Shown piece by piece: positions 33,069-41,624 of a stretch of 64,000 nt of DNA; position 1 is the stretch's first letter; every line of letters begins with the position of its first letter. A program made the translations under genes and the position numbers. The notes beneath the pieces are model-generated. The model saw only the letters and a program-made list of their open reading frames with translations. It was not told the origin of the DNA and did no database searches. This stretch comes from Saccharothrix carnea (GTDB lineage: Bacteria > Actinomycetota > Actinomycetes > Mycobacteriales > Pseudonocardiaceae), in the NCBI RefSeq assembly GCF_003014735.1, contig NZ_PYAX01000008.1, positions 186,001-250,000 of the forward strand. The letters are read 5' to 3'.

Positions 33069-33845
33069 TCACATCAGGGTGGTGAGGACGGCGACGTCCG
33101 ACTCGTCGCCCGGCAGGTACTTCACCCGGACCACCATGCCGCGCTGCACCTGCCGCACCGACATCGGCGGCAGCTTCTTGTCCTGCGTCACGTCGAACGC
33201 GGTGCCGTCCGGGCGGGTCACGCGCAGGCTCAGCCGCAGGGCCGACCGCCCGTCCGGGGTCTGGCCGGTGGGGGTCATGTCCAGCACGACGGCGGTGGCG
33301 TCCACGCCCTCCTCGGTGATGCGCAGCTGGTGCGGCGTCAGGAAACCCTTGGCCACGTAAACGCGGTCGAGGGCGGCCTGCAGCTCGTGCGGCGGCGCGT
33401 CGGTGGCGAGCACCGCCCGGCCGTCCGACAGGTAGCGGACCGGCAGGATCGCCCCCGGCTGCACCAGGGACAGCTCGGTGATGTCCACGACCTGCCGCGC
33501 GGTGGTCGGGAACGTGCGGCCGTCCGCCGTGTCGACCTCCAGCCGGATGTCCAGCTGCGGCTGGTCGTTGACCGACAGGCCGGTCCGCGCGACGCCGACC
33601 ACCGTGCCCATGCCGATCGGCGCGCCGCGGAACTCCTTCGGCACCCCGCCGGTCAGGGCCGCGAGGCCGCCACCGAGGACGTTGCCCAGCGAGAACAGCG
33701 TCGGCACCACGGACAGCAGGATGATCGGGCCCACCAGCCAGCCGTTCAGCCAGGCGGACACGTCGTCACCCGCCAGCCCGCCCGCGACCCAGGTCGCGGT
33801 GAGGGCGAGTCCGGCGGTGAGGCCGAGCCAGGGGAGCACCTTCAC
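33069..33845 (-). CDS. Uncharacterised membrane protein, two N-terminal TM helices
   Basis: 258 aa from GTG 33845, with AAAGGA upstream; the longer reading frame before it is the shadow of the neighbouring gene. Two hydrophobic helices (about 4-26 and 35-63) are followed by two beta-rich segments of similar layout ([23 protein letters not shown] and [22 protein letters not shown]), suggesting a duplicated extracytoplasmic domain that recalls DUF3592-like proteins. It lies 37 bp after the PA2928-like gene and is probably cotranscribed. Confidence 0.6.
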   Translation of the reverse strand: MKVLPWLGLTAGLALTATWVAGGLAGDDVSAWLNGWLVGPIILLSVVPTLFSLGNVLGGGLAALTGGVPKEFRGAPIGMGTVVGVARTGLSVNDQPQLDIRLEVDTADGRTFPTTARQVVDITELSLVQPGAILPVRYLSDGRAVLATDAPPHELQAALDRVYVAKGFLTPHQLRITEEGVDATAVVLDMTPTGQTPDGRSALRLSLRVTRPDGTAFDVTQDKKLPPMSVRQVQRGMVVRVKYLPGDESDVAVLTTLM

Positions 33846-33882
33846 GGTCTTGTCCTTTCGGAAGAGGTCAGCTGGGAAGAGG

Positions 33883-34980
33883 TCAGCGGTGGGAGCCGAA
33901 GAAGTCGGCCAGGCCGACGCCGAGAGGCACGACCCGGCCGTCACCGCGGGCCGCGGCGAGCACCTCGCCCGCCGCGAGGGCGGTGACGCCGTCCGGGCCG
34001 ACGAGGGCGCGGTCCACCCGGGCGTCCACCGCCAACGTGGCCGTGACCTGCCCGGTGGCCAGCGAGACCAGGCTGAGCGCGACACCGGGGTCGTTCACCG
34101 AGCGCTGGTGCTCGACCAGCACGTGCCCGGTGGCGGCGGCGACCGCGGTCACGCCGTCGACCACCAGCCGGGCGCCGTGGAACGCGGTGTGGCCCACCGG
34201 GATCTCGCGGCCGTCCGCCGTGACGCGGACCAGCACGCTGCCCGGCGTGCCGTTCGGCGCCTGCCGCAGCGCGATCCGCTCGGTCCCGGCGTTCAGCGCC
34301 GCTTCCACACCGGTCGCGGAGGTCGGCGCGCCGGGGCCGCGCTGCACGGAGAGCCGACCCGACCAGGCCGCGGCGGTGGCCGGGTCGACCGGGACGGCCA
34401 TCACCTCGTCCAGCGCGATCGCCAACACCTCTCCGCCTGCGTTCATGGCCATCACGTGGCGGCTCTCGGGGTCGTACGCATAGGCGGTCCGGACTGCGGC
34501 GAACGCGTCACCGAGCCCCGGCACCTCCGAGCCCTCGGCGACCACCGCACCGTCCGCCAACGCGACGATCACGAGCCCCGAGTCGGTGGCGAGGTAGGCG
34601 TGCCGCTGCCCGGCGGCCAGCACCGACGCCTCCCAGATCAGCTGGTCGGACAGCTGCGTGTCCCACAGCACGTCGCCGGTGGCCGGATCGGTCGCCGCCA
34701 GCCGCACCTGGAACAGGTCCTGCGTCAGCAGCTGGAACATGCCCCGCGCGCCGTGCCGCGAGTAGGGCGCCAGCACCACGTCCCGCCCGTCGACCTCGGC
34801 GAACGCGAACCCGGCCTGCACCTCGACATCCGGCTCGGGCGAGGCCGCGTAGGAGCCGCCGAAGAACAGCAGCCCGAACAGCACCAGCGGCAGCAGCGCC
34901 AGCGGCAGGACGCGGCGGCGAGCGGGCGACGGCGTCGCGTAGGGCAGCACCGGCGGGTACTGCGGCGGTGTCTCGTACAT
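33883..34980 (-). CDS. PA2928-family-like membrane-anchored protein
   Basis: 365 aa from ATG 34980, preceded by GGGGGAA. A cytoplasmic Pro/Tyr-rich segment (YETPPQYPPVLPYAT), one helix (about 23-45, LPLALLPLVLFGLLFFGGSYAA), then an extracytoplasmic domain with propeller-like repeats (VRLAATDPATGDVLWDTQL, YLATDSGLVIVALADG, LVSLATGQVTATL). The layout agrees with actinobacterial PA2928-family proteins; function unknown. Divergent from the TPR-CHAT operon across 286 bp. Confidence 0.6.
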   Translation of the reverse strand: MYETPPQYPPVLPYATPSPARRRVLPLALLPLVLFGLLFFGGSYAASPEPDVEVQAGFAFAEVDGRDVVLAPYSRHGARGMFQLLTQDLFQVRLAATDPATGDVLWDTQLSDQLIWEASVLAAGQRHAYLATDSGLVIVALADGAVVAEGSEVPGLGDAFAAVRTAYAYDPESRHVMAMNAGGEVLAIALDEVMAVPVDPATAAAWSGRLSVQRGPGAPTSATGVEAALNAGTERIALRQAPNGTPGSVLVRVTADGREIPVGHTAFHGARLVVDGVTAVAAATGHVLVEHQRSVNDPGVALSLVSLATGQVTATLAVDARVDRALVGPDGVTALAAGEVLAAARGDGRVVPLGVGLADFFGSHR

Positions 34981-35253
34981 CGGTTCCCCCGTGGGTGTCG
35001 TAGGTGGGGGAAGCTTCGGCCGCGCACGTCGCCTACCGGTCCCAGGAACCGGGTTCACGAGTCCGCCACCAGCGGTGATCCGGTTCGGCTGGTGCAGTGA
35101 CCGGGAACCTTTGCCCCGTGTTCCGGCGTTCGGACGGGTGCGTCGGGGTGCCGGCCCCGCGTCCTCATCCTGGTTGGCTGTGGGCGCGGGGCCGGTGCCG
35201 CGAGGCGCCCTGCCGGGCGTCGGAAGACACGGTGAGGTTCCCGATCACTGCAC

Positions 35254-35259
35254 TAGGCT
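35254..35259 (+). promoter_or_regulatory. -10-like TAGGCT box for the leaderless TPR-CHAT operon mRNA
   Basis: TAGGCT ends 7 nt before GTG 35267. The spacing fits the actinobacterial leaderless promoter pattern and fixes the start of the first operon gene. No other promoter is apparent before 41074, because the four genes overlap. Confidence 0.5.
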
Positions 35260-35266
35260 CGGGCCG

Positions 35267-36511
35267 GTGACCATCGCCCGAGCCGCGACGCTGCCGCGCG
35301 GCGCGCTGGTCGCCCGGGCGTGGGCCGGGCTGGGTGACGCGGTCGCGCCGCTGAGCAACGCCGCGGGCCGCCCGCTGACCCGCACGGTGAAGCTGATCCT
35401 CGACCCCCTGGTGCTGCGGCCCGTGCTCAACCCGGAGTTCGCGGCGGGCGCGATCGCCGCCGCGCACGCCGACGCCCTGACGTCCCGCATCGCTGACGCC
35501 GGTCCGGTGCTGGCCGCCACCGCGAGCTGGTTCGTGGTGCTGAAGAAGGAACGCCGCCGCCGGTGGATCACCGAGGGCAACCCGCAGGACCTCTACTTCC
35601 AGCGCTGCTTCGAACTCGCCACCGGGCACGGCGAACCGGGCCCGGACGCCGCCGCCGTCGCCGCGACCGTGCTGGAGGAGGTGCACGGTCGGGAAGGGCC
35701 GACCGTCGCCGCGCTGCGCGATTTCGTGACCGACCCGGCCAACGTCGACGGGCTGACCCGACTGCTGGACACGGCGTGGGCGGACCGCGTCGCACCCGCT
35801 CCGGGGCCGGTGGCGACGTCCTCGTTCCTGGCCACCTGTGCCGTCACCCCCGACCGCGAGGCGTTCCGCGCCCTGGTCACGGGCTTGGCGGGCAGTGCGG
35901 GCGCCGTCGACCTCGACCTGCCCGGCGTGGCGCGGGCCCACGGGCTGACCGACCGCGACCGGCCCGTGCGACCCGGGCTGGGGCGTGGCGCGTCGAAGGC
36001 GAACCTGCCCAAGCCGTTCGACCGGTCGATCCTGGAACGGCTCTTCGCGCCGCTGACCAACGCGTTCCAGCGGGCCGGGCTGGCGGACGTCCCGACGTTG
36101 GTGCGGCGGGAGATCGCCCGGTCGGCCGGGCCGTGGCAGCTCGCCGACGAGGAGAGCCGGCTCGTGGTCGTGCTGGGCCGGGACGCGTCCGCCTCCCTCG
36201 CCGGTGACGCGCCGGTGGGCGGACCGGGCTCCGCCGCGGCCAGGTTGCGGTCGAGGTGGGAACGCGAGGCGTACGTGCACCGGGTGCTGCGGATGCCGTC
36301 GGCCGTGCCGCCGGAGGTCCGCGCGGACGTGCGCGGCGTGCGGGAGGCGTACCTGCGGCGGCTGTGGGTCCGCGTGCACGGCCGGGAGCTGCGCCACGAC
36401 ACCGTGACCGCCGACCAGGTGTGGGACGTGCTGGACGGCGTGCTGCGGTCGGTGATCCTGGACCAGCGCGACCGGTTGCGCTCGGTGCTGGAGCGGGAGG
36501 CCGTGGCGTGA
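35267..36511 (+). CDS. Unrecognised protein A, first gene of the TPR-CHAT operon
   Basis: 414 aa; I do not recognise the family. The sequence is soluble and mostly helical, without signal peptide or TM helix. It includes a basic patch (FVVLKKERRRRWITEG, about residues 90-105), a central GRGASKANLPKPFDRSILERLF and a C-terminal Arg-rich helical part ending RDRLRSVLEREAVA. No Walker, nuclease or protease motif is visible. The stop overlaps the next gene's GTG (GTGA, 36508-36511). Its fixed position ahead of TPR and CHAT genes suggests an adaptor or sensor role; that is inference from context alone. The longer open frame upstream of 35267 is not supported. Confidence 0.6.
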   Translation: MTIARAATLPRGALVARAWAGLGDAVAPLSNAAGRPLTRTVKLILDPLVLRPVLNPEFAAGAIAAAHADALTSRIADAGPVLAATASWFVVLKKERRRRWITEGNPQDLYFQRCFELATGHGEPGPDAAAVAATVLEEVHGREGPTVAALRDFVTDPANVDGLTRLLDTAWADRVAPAPGPVATSSFLATCAVTPDREAFRALVTGLAGSAGAVDLDLPGVARAHGLTDRDRPVRPGLGRGASKANLPKPFDRSILERLFAPLTNAFQRAGLADVPTLVRREIARSAGPWQLADEESRLVVVLGRDASASLAGDAPVGGPGSAAARLRSRWEREAYVHRVLRMPSAVPPEVRADVRGVREAYLRRLWVRVHGRELRHDTVTADQVWDVLDGVLRSVILDQRDRLRSVLEREAVA

Positions 36512-37497
36512 GGGTGACGCGCGGTGCGGACATCGTGGTCGGCGACTGGCCCTCGTCGCCCGAGGTGGTGGCGTTGTTGGAAGGGGCGGGCGCGTCGCTC
36601 GCGTGGGACGTTCTCACCGACGCCGCCGTGCCCGCCGCGCGCGTGCACGATCCGGTGCGTGCGTCCGAGTGGCTGTGGGAGGTCTACGGCGACGCGGCCG
36701 ACGCGATCCTCGGCGGTGCGGAGGAGGTGGACGTGCCGGTGGTCGACTCGCCGATCCGTGACGCGTGCCGCCGGGTGGCGCAGTTGACCTGGGCGCGCGC
36801 GTGGTGGCCGGCGTCGGTGACGGCCGGTGTGCCCGCGTTGGATCCCGTTGTGTTGAACGCGGAACTCGCCGTCGCGGTGTCTACTGTGGAGCATTTGCTG
36901 GACGATCCGGAGGCGGTGGAGCGCGCGCTGGCGGTCGTGTCGCCACCGCTGTCCCAGCCTGGGCTGGCCGAGCAGGTCGCCGCACTCGCCGAGGACTACG
37001 GGGTGGAACTCGCCCCGGCCGAGGCGCCGACCCGGTCCGGCTTCGCCTTGGCCGCCGGAGGTGGTGACGGCGTCTCGGGCGTCGCAGCCCTGTCCGGTTC
37101 GTCCAGTGTGGACTGGTCGTTGGTGCCGCACGGCGTGGTCGACGCCGCCGCTCCCGCGCGGTGGGCCGTCGTGCGTCGACAGGGGCGTACGGCCTTGGAG
37201 GTGTCCGTCGTGCCCGGACCGACTCCTCTCGCACGTCTGGCGGCACGGTTCGGTGAGGTCGAGGTGGCGCTGGACGGCCGTGACGCGGCGGGCCGCATCA
37301 CCGGCTCCGCACCGGTGTCGGCGGCGGTGCTGTTGCTGCCACCGGACCGGCGCGTGCTGACCGTGTACGCGCCGGACTTCGCCGAACCCACCCCGCCGGA
37401 CCCGGCCGCCGAGGCACGTCGCGCGGCGATCGTCTCCTACGCCCGGTCGCGGCTCGACTCCCCGACCGCGACCGTGACCGAGCGGACGGCGCGATGA
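36508..37497 (+). CDS. Unrecognised protein B, second gene of the TPR-CHAT operon
   Basis: 329 aa, GTG start overlapping the previous stop. No family recognised. Residues 1-190 look helical and acidic (DIVVGDWPSSPEVVALLEGAG, SEWLWEVYGDAADAILGGAEE); residues 195-300 look beta-rich (SVDWSLVPHGVVDAAAPARWAVVRRQGRTALEVSV, LLPPDRRVLTVYAPDF), which could be a binding domain. No membrane segment or catalytic signature. The stop overlaps the TPR gene start as ATGA (37494-37497). Confidence 0.6.
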   Translation: MRVTRGADIVVGDWPSSPEVVALLEGAGASLAWDVLTDAAVPAARVHDPVRASEWLWEVYGDAADAILGGAEEVDVPVVDSPIRDACRRVAQLTWARAWWPASVTAGVPALDPVVLNAELAVAVSTVEHLLDDPEAVERALAVVSPPLSQPGLAEQVAALAEDYGVELAPAEAPTRSGFALAAGGGDGVSGVAALSGSSSVDWSLVPHGVVDAAAPARWAVVRRQGRTALEVSVVPGPTPLARLAARFGEVEVALDGRDAAGRITGSAPVSAAVLLLPPDRRVLTVYAPDFAEPTPPDPAAEARRAAIVSYARSRLDSPTATVTERTAR

Positions 37498-39899
37498 ACG
37501 ACTGGGCCGAGGCACTCGCCACGTCACCGCCGAGTGATCGCGCGCGGGTCCTGCTGAACCTGGCCCACCTGTCCGATGATCGGCAGCACGCCGTGGACCT
37601 GTTGACCGAGGCGATAGCGGTGGGTGAGGGCCGAACCAGGGTGATCGCCATCGCGTCCCGCGCCGACCTGCTGCCGTGGCTCGACCGGTGGGAGGAGGCG
37701 TGGCAGGACGTCGACCTGGCCTTGGCGGACGCCGACCCGCCCGGTCAGGTGGTGCTGCGCAACACCCGCGTGGGCCTGCTGATGATGGCCGGTCGCCTGG
37801 CGGAGGCGGAGGCGGACGCCCTCGACCTGGTCGACTTGGCGGCCTCGCACGCGCCCGAGTACCTGGAGAACATCTACACCAACCTGGCGCTCCTCGCCGA
37901 CGAGGCCGGTGACCAGCAGCAGGCGTCGACCTACCGGATGCTGTCCGACAATCCCGGCAGACACCCCCTCGGCCCCCGGTGGCTGCGGTTCGTGGAGCTG
38001 AACACCCAGGGCGCGGCACTGCTGGCCTCCGGCAACCGCACCGCCGCCAAAGCCACCTTCACCGCCGCCTACCACGAAGTCATCACAACGTCAGACCCTT
38101 CGGGCACAATAAAAACAGGGGTCCCCTTGGCGGGGACCTCTGCGCAGCAACCGCCAGCCCCGACTGCCGTGCGGCAGGTCGAACTCGCTGCGCAGCAACC
38201 GCCAGCCCCGACTGCCGTGCTGCAGGCTGAGGTCGCTTCGCACCAGCCGCCGGTCGAGACCGCCGTGCAACCGACCGAAACCTCCGGACAGCGCACCCCG
38301 GCGGAGACTGCCGCGCCGCCGGCGGGAACCGCAGCGCAGTGGTCGCCGGCAGAGAACCCAGCGCCACAGCCTGCCGAACCCCCTGCGAGTCGATCACCGG
38401 CCGGAAACCCAACGCCGCAGCCAAGCGGGACCTCGGCCCAGCAGCACCCGCCCGGCGACTCCACGGAACCGACCACTGACATCGAAGCCCTGGTCTGCCG
38501 CGCCGGAGTCGCGGGCAACCTCGCCGGAGTCGCCGATCACCCCGAAGAAGCCGTGCGGTGGAGTACCGAGGCGGTGGAGGCGGCGCGTGGTGCGTTGGCG
38601 CTGGTCGGTGACGCCTACGGGTCGGCCACGGTGCTCGTGAACGCGTTGATCTCCCGCGCCGCCGCACGCCACGCCCAGACCCGGCACCCCGAAGCCCTGA
38701 CCGACCTGGACGGAGCACTCGAAGTGGTGGCTGCCTCGGCCGAAGGCGGTGAGTCGTTAGAAGCCACCATCCGCGCCACCCGCGCCCGCGTGCTCGCGAC
38801 CGGCGGGTGGTTCGCCGAAGCGGCGGAAGAGGGGAGGGTCGCGCTGGACCTCGCCTACACCGCCGCACCCGAGCTGGCCGCGTCCGTCCACCTGACCCTG
38901 GCGGAGGTCACCAGCGCCACCGGTGACCTGCCCGGTGCCGCAGAACACCTCGGCCTGGCCCGCGACCTGAGCGCCGCCACCGGTGACGTCGACGGCGAGA
39001 CCACCGCCCTGCTCAGCTCCGCCCGCCTGGCCTACCTCGCCTCGGACGTCGACCGCGCGGACGCCCTGTACGACGAAGCCGAAGCGCTGATCACCGATGA
39101 CCCGAACCGGCTCCTGGCCTGCCTGAACGGTCGGGCGGCCGTCGAAGTCCTGCGCGGTCGGCCGCACGAGGCGTTGCGGTGCTCGGACCGGGCACTCGCG
39201 CTCCTCACCACCACCACATCCCCCTTGGCGACGCTGGCAGTGCACCAAGTGCGCGGCTCGGCGTTCGAGTCGGCCGGACGGTTCGCCGAGGCCGAGGCCT
39301 GTTACGCCGAGGCGTCGGCGAGGTGCGAGGAGGCCGGGCTGTGGCACGTCGCCCTGGGCATGGCGTGGTGGCGCGCGGACGCCTTGGTGCGCCGGGCCGC
39401 CGCCACGACCGGAAACGAACGACGACAGCTCGGCCGCAAGGCGCTGGACCTGGCACTGCCCGCCGCGTTGGCGTCGGAAGCCGTGCGGCAACGCTTCCCG
39501 CACGGACCCCTCCGCGAACGCTGGGTCGCCCTGGCCTCCGCACCCGCCACCAGGTCGGCGTTCCTGGCCATCCGCGCGGTGGAGGACACGGCGTTGGCGG
39601 CGCAGTACATCGACCACATCGCGGGCGCGGTGTCCCTGCGCGCCGAAAGCACCGCCCCCGTCGAACGCGGTGAGCTGATCGGCCTGCCCGCGCCACCACC
39701 CACCACGACCCACCTGCCCTACGCCGCCGCCGGGTTCGCCACCGGCACCGACCTGTCCTTCCCCGCCGCCGGGTTCGAGCTGCCGCCGAGGGTCAGGCCC
39801 GACCCGGCCGTGCGGACCGCGCTGGACGACTGGATCGACGTGGCCGAACAGCGCTACGGGCTCCCGGTCCGGTCGGAACGGGCGGTGCCGTCGTGGTGA
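37494..39899 (+). CDS. Tetratricopeptide repeat protein with a tandem-repeat linker (third gene, TPR-CHAT operon)
   Basis: 801 aa. Two TPR arrays (about 15-200 and 325-680) show helix pairs such as GRLAEAEADALDLVDLAASH, HPEALTDLDGALEVV, GDLPGAAEHLGLARDLS, ASDVDRADALYDEAEALI and GRFAEAEACYAEASARCEE. Between them lies a Pro/Ala/Thr-rich linker (about 215-315) of about six 16-residue repeats. Codon 422 is TTA (38757-38759). TPR-CHAT pairs in other bacteria form sensor-protease units in which the TPR protein holds and activates the peptidase. It overlaps the CHAT gene by 4 bp. Confidence 0.85.
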   Translation: MNDWAEALATSPPSDRARVLLNLAHLSDDRQHAVDLLTEAIAVGEGRTRVIAIASRADLLPWLDRWEEAWQDVDLALADADPPGQVVLRNTRVGLLMMAGRLAEAEADALDLVDLAASHAPEYLENIYTNLALLADEAGDQQQASTYRMLSDNPGRHPLGPRWLRFVELNTQGAALLASGNRTAAKATFTAAYHEVITTSDPSGTIKTGVPLAGTSAQQPPAPTAVRQVELAAQQPPAPTAVLQAEVASHQPPVETAVQPTETSGQRTPAETAAPPAGTAAQWSPAENPAPQPAEPPASRSPAGNPTPQPSGTSAQQHPPGDSTEPTTDIEALVCRAGVAGNLAGVADHPEEAVRWSTEAVEAARGALALVGDAYGSATVLVNALISRAAARHAQTRHPEALTDLDGALEVVAASAEGGESLEATIRATRARVLATGGWFAEAAEEGRVALDLAYTAAPELAASVHLTLAEVTSATGDLPGAAEHLGLARDLSAATGDVDGETTALLSSARLAYLASDVDRADALYDEAEALITDDPNRLLACLNGRAAVEVLRGRPHEALRCSDRALALLTTTTSPLATLAVHQVRGSAFESAGRFAEAEACYAEASARCEEAGLWHVALGMAWWRADALVRRAAATTGNERRQLGRKALDLALPAALASEAVRQRFPHGPLRERWVALASAPATRSAFLAIRAVEDTALAAQYIDHIAGAVSLRAESTAPVERGELIGLPAPPPTTTHLPYAAAGFATGTDLSFPAAGFELPPRVRPDPAVRTALDDWIDVAEQRYGLPVRSERAVPSW
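38120..38430 (+). repeat. In-frame 48-bp (16-residue) tandem repeats preceded by a hairpin, inside the TPR gene
   Basis: TGCGCAGCAACCGCCAGCCC... recurs at 38141 and 38189 with 32 identical bases (period 48 bp), then decays over four further units to about 38430. Just before it, AATAAAAACA and the hairpin GGTCCCC-TTGGC-GGGGACC (38120-38138) form a low-GC, terminator-like island inside the coding frame. Confidence 0.75.
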
Positions 39900-41074
39900 C
39901 CGTCCAGCTCAAGTTCGTGGACGCGGGCGACCTGTACGTGTCGTGGCGGTGGGAGCACGAACCGGCCGAACCGCGCGTCGTCGTCGTGCCGCGCGAAGTC
40001 GTGCACGACACGCTGGGCGAGTGGGCACGGGCGGTGCCGTTACCGCTGCTGGGGGAGAGCGCCGACGACGCCCTGCGGCGCTCGCTCACACACGGCCCAC
40101 TCGTGGACCACGCCCGTGAACTCGACCTGGCCACCCGGATGGCACGGGCGGTGGTCCCGCACCGGCTGGCGGTCGAGCTGAACTCCTGGCTGGCCCAGGG
40201 CATCCGGCCGCACCTGCGCGTCCAGCCGTCACCGTCGACCGCCCTGGTGCCGTGGGAAGCGCTCCGGATCGACGACGGCCTGCGCGCGGTGCACGACACC
40301 ACCATCTCCGTGCTGCCGCCCGCCACCGTCGCCAACGCCGCGTCACGTCGGCCGACCCCGTTCGATCCGCAAGGGACGGTCGTCGGCGTGCTGGACCCCG
40401 TGGTGCCCGGGTTCGCCGACCACTCCGGCCTGGGCTCGGTGCTCGGCGACCCGCCACCGGAACTGGCCGCGCTGGGCGGCACCCGCCGCGCCGACATCGA
40501 CCGCGACCACCTCGAACGCGCCCTCGCCACCGCCTCGCGCCTGCTCTACGTCGGTCACGTCACCACCGGCGGGCACGGCCTGGACGCCCGGCTGCACCTG
40601 TCCTGCACGGCGGACACCACCGGCCGGGCCGCACCGCTGGGCGCACACCGCCCCCTGACCGCCGCCGACATCGTGCTGGGCCACCGCCCCGGCCCCGTGC
40701 GACCGTGGCGGATACCGTCCCGCGTCGCCCTGGTGGCCTGCGAGAGCGGCGGCGACGTCCGGTTCGCCGAACCGTCCGGCCTGGTGACGGCCATGGTGCA
40801 CGGCGGAGCGGAGCACGTGACGGCGACCAGGTGGACCCTGCCGACCGACGAAGGGCTGCGCCGCCTCGTCCCCGGCTTCCCGCCGACCCCCGTCCTCGCG
40901 CCGACCGTGCTGGCCGTCGACACCGCGCACCGCGCTCCCGACCCGGTGACCGCGCTCAACGACTGGCAACGCGCCACCGCCACCCGGTGGGAGGAAACGG
41001 GCGACCCCACCTGCTCGCCGCTCGTGTGGGCCGCGTTCACCACCACCTGGGCGCCGCGGAGTTGGGACCGGTAG
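39896..41074 (+). CDS. CHAT-domain (caspase-like) peptidase, fourth gene of the TPR-CHAT operon
   Basis: 392 aa from GTG 39896 (GTGA overlap with the TPR stop; GTG 39893 is also possible). Residues 1-120 are a beta-rich lead-in; TALVPWEALRIDDG (about 115-128) is the usual CHAT entry. The catalytic pair is visible: His221 in RLLYVGHVTTGG and Cys282 in VALVACESGGDVRF, in the spacing of caspase/CHAT clan CD peptidases. VTAMVHGGAEHVTATRWTLP is the conserved segment after the Cys. Codon 49 is TTA (40040-40042). The likely activity is cleavage of a host or regulator protein on activation by the TPR partner; this is inferred from the family. Confidence 0.88.
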   Translation: MTVQLKFVDAGDLYVSWRWEHEPAEPRVVVVPREVVHDTLGEWARAVPLPLLGESADDALRRSLTHGPLVDHARELDLATRMARAVVPHRLAVELNSWLAQGIRPHLRVQPSPSTALVPWEALRIDDGLRAVHDTTISVLPPATVANAASRRPTPFDPQGTVVGVLDPVVPGFADHSGLGSVLGDPPPELAALGGTRRADIDRDHLERALATASRLLYVGHVTTGGHGLDARLHLSCTADTTGRAAPLGAHRPLTAADIVLGHRPGPVRPWRIPSRVALVACESGGDVRFAEPSGLVTAMVHGGAEHVTATRWTLPTDEGLRRLVPGFPPTPVLAPTVLAVDTAHRAPDPVTALNDWQRATATRWEETGDPTCSPLVWAAFTTTWAPRSWDR

Positions 41075-41119
41075 GGGCCGCGCGACTCGTAGCGTCCCGC
41101 CCGGAAACGGGGTGAGGAC

Positions 41120-41584
41120 ATGTTCGGGACGAGGGATGAAGCGCTGTACGCGAGGGTCCTGGAGCTGGAAGGCCGCGTCGAGCGGCTGACCGGCCTGCTG
41201 GGCAAGCTGTCCGACGACGAGGAGCGGTACGCGCGGCTGCACGAGCTGGCCGAGCGCGCGGACGGCGCCCTGCTGTCGTTGGAGGGACGGGCCGCCGCGG
41301 CGGGCATCGGCGAGCCGCGTTTCCAGGCGACACTGGACACGATCTACCGGGCCAGGACGTTCGGTTACGTGGCCGTGTACTTCGTCGGCGGGCGGACGGC
41401 ACGCGTGCGGTTGCTGGTCGGGCCCGAGAGCCCACCTACCGTGAGCGTCGGCTGCGCCGACTCCAGCAGCGACCTCAACTCCTACATCGGCGGCGTCGTG
41501 CGCCCCGGCGAGTTCTGGACGGCCTCCACCCCGCGACCAGGTCAGAAGACCGGCTTCGAGTGCGTCTTCACACCCCTGTTCTGA
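41120..41584 (+). CDS. Small protein with N-terminal coiled coil, downstream of the CHAT gene
   Basis: 154 aa, ATG with GGTGAGG upstream. Residues 5-65 are a heptad-rich coiled coil (LYARVLELEGRVERLTGLLGKLSDDEERY); the C-terminal half is beta-rich (FGYVAVYFVGGRTARVRLLVG, TPRPGQKTGFECVFTPLF). No family recognised. It starts 45 bp after the CHAT stop on the same strand and could be a fifth member or a substrate of the system, or unrelated. Confidence 0.6.
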   Translation: MFGTRDEALYARVLELEGRVERLTGLLGKLSDDEERYARLHELAERADGALLSLEGRAAAAGIGEPRFQATLDTIYRARTFGYVAVYFVGGRTARVRLLVGPESPPTVSVGCADSSSDLNSYIGGVVRPGEFWTASTPRPGQKTGFECVFTPLF

Positions 41585-41586
41585 GG

Positions 41587-41618
41587 TTGAAACCGGTACC
41601 GCGGTACGGGCTTACCGT
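41587..41618 (+). promoter_or_regulatory. MerR-type promoter/operator with long spacer
   Basis: TTGAAA (41587-41592) and TACCGT (41613-41618) are 20 bp apart, an overlong spacer typical of MerR-controlled promoters. The spacer is filled by the dyad CCGGTACCGCGGTACGGG (41593-41610), symmetric apart from one pair. ATG 41625 follows the -10 box by 6 nt, so the mRNA is probably leaderless. Confidence 0.7.
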
Positions 41619-41624
41619 GGGCAC

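Noticed and set aside
35593-38019. 808-codon minus-strand open frame over the TPR-CHAT operon
   Set aside because: It is antisense to three overlapping plus-strand genes, has shadow-type composition (Arg/Pro/Gly-rich, no domain) and no start context.
38141-38430. CRISPR-like or minisatellite non-coding repeat
   Set aside because: The 48-bp period keeps the TPR reading frame and encodes a Pro/Ala/Thr linker.
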